Positions 15,026 to 19,747 of a stretch of DNA of 19,747 bases are shown here, one piece after another. The notes beneath the pieces were generated by a model. It searched no databases and was not told the DNA's origin. It saw nothing but the letters and a program-made list of their open reading frames with translations. A program made the position numbers and the translations under genes. Numbering within the stretch: position 1 is the first letter of the stretch; the number at the start of each line of letters is the position of its first letter. Source of the stretch: Chloroflexota bacterium. Lineage in GTDB: Bacteria; Chloroflexota; Anaerolineae; Anaerolineales; UBA11657. The stretch lies in the NCBI GenBank assembly GCA_003670425.1, contig QWRL01000007.1:13422-33168 (forward strand), written 5' to 3'.

Positions 15026-16327
15026 ATGCTCAGCAAGCGCGCTGCGCCAGCCGATCACGGCCATGCGCCTGCACGCCTTGCGAAGCGCCAAACTTTAGCC
15101 GCCTACCGGCGCCGCCACTGCCCGTTGCCAACAAAGCCAGTCCAGCTCTCTGCACGCGATGCGCGCCAACTTGCACTTGCCGCGCAAGGCTTTGGTGCTG
15201 CCCGCCCCAAAGGCGCGGTGACGCAGCGCCACCTGCAGCAATTGTTCGATCGCGTCGGCGTCATCCAAATCGACTCGGTGAATGTGCTTGTGCGCAGCCA
15301 GGAGCTGCCGGTATTTGCACGCCTCGGCCCGCACAACCGCAGCCTGCTGCCGCGTGCCGTGGAATCCGGCGCGCTCTTTGAGTATTGGGCACATGCGGCC
15401 GCGCTGGTGCCCACCAAGCATCAGCATCTGTTTCGCTGGCGCATGGAACAGGGTCGCTCGCCCTCGATGGGAGGACCCCTTACCAGAATGCATCGTGGCA
15501 AAAAGACATACGTTGACTTCGTGCATCAGTACATTGTGGAAAACGGGCCGGTTGTGGCGGGGGATCTTTCACAGCGCACCACGCCCAAAGGAAAATGGTG
15601 GGACTGGGACGCGGCCAAGCTTGCGCTCGAGTATTTATTTTTGGTTGGCCGCTTAAGTGCGCGGCGGCAGGCAAATAACTTTGCGCGCGTGTACGACCTG
15701 CCCGAACGCATTTTACCCGCCAGCGTTTTGGCAGCACCCACACCCAGCCCGCACGCTGCCCAAACGCAATTAATTACGCTCGCAGCCCACAGCATGGGCG
15801 TTGCCACCGCCAGCGATCTCGCTGACTATTACCGCCAAAAACTCACCCCCGTAAAGCCAATCATTGCAGAGCTGGTGGAAGCCGGAACCCTGCTGCCCGC
15901 CACAGTTGAGGGCTGGAAAGAGCCGGCATATTTGCACTGCGCGGCCGCGCCAATAAAACCAGTGGAAGCTTGTGCGCTCCTTTCGCCCTTCGACTCGCTG
16001 GTGTGGAACCGGCAGCGTTCGGAGCGGCTTTTTAATTTTCGGTATCGCATTGAAATCTACACACCCCAGCCGCAGCGCAAGTTTGGCTATTACGTGCTGC
16101 CCTTTTTGCTTGGGGACACGCTGGTTGGCCGCATGGATCTCAAAGCGGACCGGGCAACTGGTGCACTGCGCGTGCAGGCCGCGCACCTCGAGCCCGGATG
16201 CAAGGCGGGCAGTGCGGCCGCGCAGCTGGCGCACTTGCTGCCGGAGATGGCTGCATGGCTGGGGCTCGAGCGTGTGATCGTGGCGGCGCGCGGCAATCTG
16301 GCGCACGCGCTCAGGCAGGCACTGTAA
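15026..16327 (+). CDS. YcaQ-like DNA glycosylase (HTH_42 family)
   Basis: A 433-residue winged-helix protein of the family that includes YcaQ/AlkX and AlkZ, which excise bulky or interstrand-crosslinked alkylated bases. Family motifs are GVIQIDSVNVLVRSQELPVF (78-97), followed by ARLGPHNR, EYWAHAAALVP, KGKWWDWDAAKLALEYLFLV and LSPFDSLVWNRQRSERLFNF. The QID at 81-83 is the Q-x-D form of the catalytic motif, which places it with YcaQ rather than AlkZ (Q-x-Q), from family knowledge. Start choice is uncertain. ATG 15026 is nearest the -10-like element, ATG 15020 is in frame two codons earlier, and the first 40 residues look unconserved, so a later start is possible. The long open frame before 15020 runs antisense to the methyltransferase gene and is not credible. 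Confidence 0.87.
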   Translation: MLSKRAAPADHGHAPARLAKRQTLAAYRRRHCPLPTKPVQLSARDARQLALAAQGFGAARPKGAVTQRHLQQLFDRVGVIQIDSVNVLVRSQELPVFARLGPHNRSLLPRAVESGALFEYWAHAAALVPTKHQHLFRWRMEQGRSPSMGGPLTRMHRGKKTYVDFVHQYIVENGPVVAGDLSQRTTPKGKWWDWDAAKLALEYLFLVGRLSARRQANNFARVYDLPERILPASVLAAPTPSPHAAQTQLITLAAHSMGVATASDLADYYRQKLTPVKPIIAELVEAGTLLPATVEGWKEPAYLHCAAAPIKPVEACALLSPFDSLVWNRQRSERLFNFRYRIEIYTPQPQRKFGYYVLPFLLGDTLVGRMDLKADRATGALRVQAAHLEPGCKAGSAAAQLAHLLPEMAAWLGLERVIVAARGNLAHALRQAL

Positions 16328-16441
16328 GCCATGCGTGCAATGCGACCGGCCAGCCAACTTCAACGCAGCTGCCCGCGCCGCTGCTGCTGCACCAACCAAA
16401 TTTATTTGCACTCGCGGCCGGCCGCATCACGTGCGCACCGG

Positions 16442-16473
16442 TTGCGCCGTTGCGTACGCAATTGACGGCGCAA
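16442..16473 (+). other. inverted repeat and palindrome before the EamA transporter gene
   Basis: TTGCGCCGT (16442-16450) is perfectly complementary to ACGGCGCAA (16465-16473), enclosing a loop that contains the 12-bp palindrome TTGCGTACGCAA (16450-16461). The right arm abuts the AAGG ribosome-binding site (16472-16475) of the ATG at 16483. It could be an operator or an mRNA hairpin that hides the ribosome-binding site. The rest of the 155-nt gap (16328-16482) shows nothing recognisable. Confidence 0.4.
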
Positions 16474-16482
16474 GGCAACCGC

Positions 16483-17382
16483 ATGCGCGGCATGCTGCTG
16501 GTGGCGCTGGCCGCTGCCAGCTGGGGCACCATCGGCGTGGCCGTGGCACTGCTCAACCGCATCACAACCGCAGACGCATTCTCCACGGGATTTTGGCGCA
16601 TGGCCATCAGTGCGCCCGCACTGGTGCTGCTCAGCCGCTGGCTTGCCGGCGCAAACTTCTGGCGCGTGCAAGCGCGTGATTGGCTGCACATCGGCAGCAT
16701 CGCCACCGCGTTCGCCGCGTATCAGGTTTGCTACTTTGCTGCCATTGAACGGATTGGTTTGTCCAGCGCCGTCATGCTCAACATTTGCAGCGCACCGATT
16801 TTTGTGGCGCTGCTCGCAGCGCTGCTGCTGCACGAGCGGCCGGGTTGGGCAGAGGCGGCACTGCTGCCACTGGCGCTCTGCGGTGTGTGGCTGCTGGTGC
16901 GCGCCAGCCCGGCCGCCGGCCCGCCCGCTGCCCGCATTGCCGGCGCACTGCTGGCTCTGGCTGCCGGCCTGTGCTACAGCGTGGTTGCGGTAAGTGCGCG
17001 CGCGCTGGCACCGCGCTATCACCCGCTGCAACCAGTGGCCCTCGCGTTTCCGCTGGGCGCACTGCTGCTGCTGCCCTTTGCGCTGCAGCGCGGCCTGCAG
17101 TTTGCATACCCGGCCAATGGCTGGCTGCTGCTGCTGTACATCGGATTAATTCCCACCGTGGGCGGCTATGGCCTTTACTTGTGGGGGCTGCAAACCACAC
17201 CCGCCGCCGTTGCAGCCATCATTGCGCTGATTGAACCACTGCTGGGCGCCGGCCTTGCGCTGGGCTTGCTGGGCGAGACTCTCAGTCCCGCTGCGGCAGC
17301 TGGTGGCGCACTGCTGCTAGCCAGTATTTGCGCGCTGCTGCTCTTGCATGCGCGCGCAAGCACGCGCCCTGCGCCGCCGTAA
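16483..17382 (+). CDS. EamA/DMT-superfamily transporter
   Basis: A 299-residue, highly hydrophobic protein with about ten predicted membrane helices in two homologous EamA halves. The first half begins MRGMLLVALAAASWGTIGVA and the second begins GALLALAAGLCYSVVAVSA. Conserved features are the FWRMAIS segment after helix 1, AAIERIGLSSAVMLN around helix 4, and WGLQTTPAAVAAIIALIEP in the second half. Members export or import small metabolites such as amino acids and their derivatives. The substrate cannot be told here. The start at ATG 16483, with AAGG at 16472-16475, gives the usual family length; the frame is open further upstream, but that sequence overlaps the glycosylase gene and looks non-coding. 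Confidence 0.9.
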   Translation: MRGMLLVALAAASWGTIGVAVALLNRITTADAFSTGFWRMAISAPALVLLSRWLAGANFWRVQARDWLHIGSIATAFAAYQVCYFAAIERIGLSSAVMLNICSAPIFVALLAALLLHERPGWAEAALLPLALCGVWLLVRASPAAGPPAARIAGALLALAAGLCYSVVAVSARALAPRYHPLQPVALAFPLGALLLLPFALQRGLQFAYPANGWLLLLYIGLIPTVGGYGLYLWGLQTTPAAVAAIIALIEPLLGAGLALGLLGETLSPAAAAGGALLLASICALLLLHARASTRPAPP

Positions 17383-17394
17383 TCTACAGCGCCC

Positions 17395-17425
17395 GCATTT
17401 GCGCACTGCTTGCCGGCGCAAATGC
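17395..17425. promoter_or_regulatory. 10-bp inverted repeat upstream of the dihydropyrimidinase gene
   Basis: GCATTTGCGC (17395-17404) and GCGCAAATGC (17416-17425) are perfect inverted copies with an 11-base spacer. Their centres are 21 bases apart, two helical turns, as expected for a dimeric regulator. A TAAACT at 17453-17458 could be the -10 box of the following gene, placing the repeat just upstream of the promoter. It also lies 12 nt after the EamA stop and could fold as a hairpin, but no T tract follows. Confidence 0.4.
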
Positions 17426-17494
17426 CCGGGCAGCTCCCAAATAGCGGTGCGGTAAACTTTGCCCGGCAAGGCAGACTGCTGCTGCCAAACAATC

Positions 17495-18916
17495 ATGAAA
17501 ACCATTATCAAAGGCGGCACCGTGATCACAGCCGCGGACACTTTTGCAGCAGACCTGCTGCTGGAAGGCGGGCGCATTGTGCAGATGGGCGCCAATTTGC
17601 CGGCAGCTGGCGCGCGCGTGGTTGACGCCGGCGGAATGCTGCTGCTGCCCGGCGGCATTGATGTGCACACGCACCTCGAGCTGCCCTTTTTTGGCACTGT
17701 GGCCGCTGATGATTTTTACACCGGCCAGCGCGCTGCGGCTTTCGGCGGCACCACCTCGCACATCGACTTTGCCATCCAGCACAAGGGCGAGAGCCTGCAC
17801 CAGGCAGTGGAAAACTGGCAGCGCAAGGCGCAGGACAAAGCCGTAATTGACTACGGCCTGCATGTTGCCATTACAGACCTGACCGACACCGTGATGGCCG
17901 AGATCCCGTCATTGGTGAGCGCCGGCGTAACCACCCTTAAGTTGTTCACAGCGTACAAGGGCGTGTACCAGGTGGACGATGCCACGCTCTTCCGCGCCAT
18001 GCTGAAGGCGGCCGAGGCCGGCATGCTGGTGATGGTGCACTGCGAAAACGGCGATGTGATTGATTTACTGATTCGCGACAATGTGGCGCATGGCAATCTG
18101 GCCACCGAATACCACGCGCGCAGCCATCCCGCATGGGCCGAGGCTGAGGCATCGCTGCGCGCGATTGCACTCGCGGGTATCGCCAAGGCACCCCTGTACA
18201 TCGTGCACATGACCTGCGCTGAGTCGGTGGACCAGCTGCGCTACGGGCGCGCGCACGGGCTGCCGGTTATGGGCGAAACCTGCCCGCAGTATTTGTTCTT
18301 CACAACCGACAACCTGCGCCAGCCGGACGGCGCAAAGTATGTGTGCTCGCCGCCGGTGCGCACGGCTGCGGACAATGAGTATCTATGGCAGGCGTTGGGC
18401 GCCGGCCACTTGCAAGTGGTGGCCACGGACCATTGCCCGTTCCTCTTTGATGGCACGCGCGCCATCACATATGAAGGCGAAAGCTACCAGAAGCCCGGCA
18501 AGGAACTTGGCGCCGGCGACTTCTCAAAGATTCCCAATGGCATGCATGGCATTGAAGACCGCCTGCTGCTGCTGTGGACTTATGGCGTGAACACTGGCCG
18601 CATCACGGCCAACCGCTTTGTGGAGATAACTGCAACCAACCCGGCCAAAATTTTTGGCTTGTACCCGCGCAAAGGTACGCTTGCGCCCGGCTCTGATGCG
18701 GATGTGGTGGTGTGGGACCCGGCTGCCGAGCTGACGGTTGACTGGCGGCAAATGCACATGCGCGTGGACCACAACGTATACGACGGGCGCCGGCTGCGCG
18801 GCCGGCCGCGCCAGGTGTTTGTGCGCGGCGAGCTGCTTGTGGATGGCAGCGCCTGGCATGGGCGGCGCGGCTCCGGTGCTTTTCTGCAGCGCAGCAGCCA
18901 CGCCCCGGTAATTTAA
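17495..18916 (+). CDS. hydA: dihydropyrimidinase / D-hydantoinase
   Basis: This cytoplasmic amidohydrolase opens the ring of dihydrouracil or dihydrothymine in reductive pyrimidine breakdown, and often also 5-substituted hydantoins. The 473-residue protein has the full di-zinc set: GIDVHTHLEL (H58, H60), the carboxylated lysine in KLFTAYKG (K155), VHCENG (H182), IVHMTC (H238) and ATDHCPF (D312). Y158 just after the lysine fits the substrate-binding tyrosine. GTLAPGSDADVVVWDP near the C-terminus is typical of the family. I chose ATG 17495 because it begins directly at the beta-sandwich strand MKTIIKGGTVI; no clear Shine-Dalgarno is present. A class III aminotransferase gene follows after 78 nt, consistent with downstream beta-alanine or beta-aminoisobutyrate handling. 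Confidence 0.95.
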   Translation: MKTIIKGGTVITAADTFAADLLLEGGRIVQMGANLPAAGARVVDAGGMLLLPGGIDVHTHLELPFFGTVAADDFYTGQRAAAFGGTTSHIDFAIQHKGESLHQAVENWQRKAQDKAVIDYGLHVAITDLTDTVMAEIPSLVSAGVTTLKLFTAYKGVYQVDDATLFRAMLKAAEAGMLVMVHCENGDVIDLLIRDNVAHGNLATEYHARSHPAWAEAEASLRAIALAGIAKAPLYIVHMTCAESVDQLRYGRAHGLPVMGETCPQYLFFTTDNLRQPDGAKYVCSPPVRTAADNEYLWQALGAGHLQVVATDHCPFLFDGTRAITYEGESYQKPGKELGAGDFSKIPNGMHGIEDRLLLLWTYGVNTGRITANRFVEITATNPAKIFGLYPRKGTLAPGSDADVVVWDPAAELTVDWRQMHMRVDHNVYDGRRLRGRPRQVFVRGELLVDGSAWHGRRGSGAFLQRSSHAPVI

Positions 18917-18994
18917 TTCTGTGGTGGGCAGCCAGCCGCATGGCGGCAGCGCGCCCGCATAATCATCCAGCCAGCTTGGCAAAAGGTTGCATCC

Positions 18995-19747
18995 ATGAAT
19001 CAGTCTGAAATCATCGCAAAACAAAAAGAGTACCTGTGGCCCAATCACATTTTGTACTACACCGAACCGCTGCCGCTTGACCATGGCGAAGGGCTGTACG
19101 TGTGGGATGTGGAAGGCAACCGCTACCTGGATTTTTTTGGCGGCATCCTGACTACCAGCGTGGGCCACAACCATCCGCTGGTGGTGGAGCGTGTGCGCGA
19201 ACAAGTGGGGCGCATCATCCACTCATCCACGCTCTACCCGCACCAAAACCATGTGGCGCTGGCGGAGAAGCTGGCGGCGCTGGCGCCCGGCGCTTTGCAG
19301 ACCTCGTACTTTACAAACTCCGGCACCGAGGCAAACGAGACGGCAGTGATGGCGGCGCGCACGCATACCGGCAACCAGGAGATTGTGGCGCTGCGCCACG
19401 GATACAGCGGGCGCTCTGCGCTGGCAATGTCGCTTACGGCGCAATCCACTTGGCGCGTGGGCGGCGCGCAAATGCCGGGCATCACACACGCGCTCAACGC
19501 CTACTGCTATCGCTGCCCGCTGAAGCTGCATCCGGACACATGCGGCACGGCCTGCGCGCAGGACATTGAAGATGTGATCAAGACCTCCACCAGCGGGCGC
19601 ATTGCTGCGTTCATGGCCGAGCCCATCCAGGGCGTGGGCGGCTTTATAACACCGCCACCGGACTACTTCAAAATTGCAGCACAGGTGGCGCACCATTACG
19701 GCGGCCTGTTTATTTGTGATGAAGTTCAAACCGCTTTCGGCCGCACC
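18995..19747 (+). CDS. class III PLP-dependent aminotransferase, AGXT2-like (3' end outside the window)
   Basis: The first 251 codons of a class III aminotransferase are present, and the reading frame runs off the window edge without a stop. Visible motifs are LYVWDVEGNRYLDFFGG (34-50), NSGTEANE (the PLP-phosphate-binding loop), the GYSGRS segment, AEPIQGVGGF, and ICDEVQTAFGRT with the conserved Asp that contacts the PLP ring nitrogen. The PLP lysine lies beyond the edge. Sequence style is closest to the AGXT2/omega-amino-acid group. Beside a dihydropyrimidinase it probably transaminates beta-alanine or beta-aminoisobutyrate, but the true substrate is not proven. ATG 18995 has AAAAGG at 18981-18986. 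A CATAAT near 18956 may mark a separate promoter. Confidence 0.9.
   Translation, partial: MNQSEIIAKQKEYLWPNHILYYTEPLPLDHGEGLYVWDVEGNRYLDFFGGILTTSVGHNHPLVVERVREQVGRIIHSSTLYPHQNHVALAEKLAALAPGALQTSYFTNSGTEANETAVMAARTHTGNQEIVALRHGYSGRSALAMSLTAQSTWRVGGAQMPGITHALNAYCYRCPLKLHPDTCGTACAQDIEDVIKTSTSGRIAAFMAEPIQGVGGFITPPPDYFKIAAQVAHHYGGLFICDEVQTAFGRT

Noticed and set aside
1..19747. CRISPR arrays, tRNA or rRNA genes, insertion sequences, phage genes or toxin-antitoxin pairs
   Set aside because: No regularly spaced repeats, no cloverleaf-like stretches with a CCA end, and no transposase or integrase motifs were seen on either strand.

Overview
The window reads as a chromosomal segment of a GC-rich bacterium with dense gene packing, several overlapping start/stop pairs and few classical Shine-Dalgarno sites. 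My best guess is a Chloroflexota-like lineage: a long-form HisG, a stand-alone dehydratase-only HisB, and a dihydropyrimidinase next to a class III aminotransferase. This rests on general familiarity with these families, not on any search, and should be treated as tentative. I see no phage, insertion sequence, CRISPR array, tRNA or rRNA.

Region 1 (1-6909) is a nearly complete histidine operon, hisG-hisD-hisC-hisB-hisH-hisA-hisF-hisI, all on the plus strand. From hisB to hisI every junction overlaps (4, 4, 1 and 11 nt), which implies translational coupling. It is preceded by a perfect rho-independent terminator hairpin only 14 nt before hisG. Upstream of that lies a possible short leader ORF with three consecutive His codons, which together look like a candidate attenuator. 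hisG as printed is broken by a +1 frameshift in a GGGG run.

Region 2 (7006-11416) is a three-gene exporter cassette: a LolD/MacB-type ABC ATPase, a two-module FtsX-like permease and a secreted CrtC/AttH-type lipocalin-like protein. It sits between hisI and the missing his gene. Region 3 (11503-13002) is hisE followed 24 nt later by an unusual HAD-superfamily protein. With it, every His enzyme is accounted for except histidinol-phosphate phosphatase, and the HAD protein is a candidate for that role.

Region 4 (13010-15005) is a minus-strand pair, a putative SAM-dependent methyltransferase and a membrane M28 zinc peptidase separated by 1 nt. The pair converges on the HAD gene with 7 nt between stops. 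Region 5 (15026-17382) is a YcaQ-like DNA glycosylase, divergent from the methyltransferase across only 20 bp that contain a palindromic -10-like ATTATAAT, then an EamA/DMT transporter. Region 6 (17495 to the end) is a dihydropyrimidinase and the first 251 codons of a class III aminotransferase, suggesting reductive pyrimidine or beta-amino-acid catabolism.
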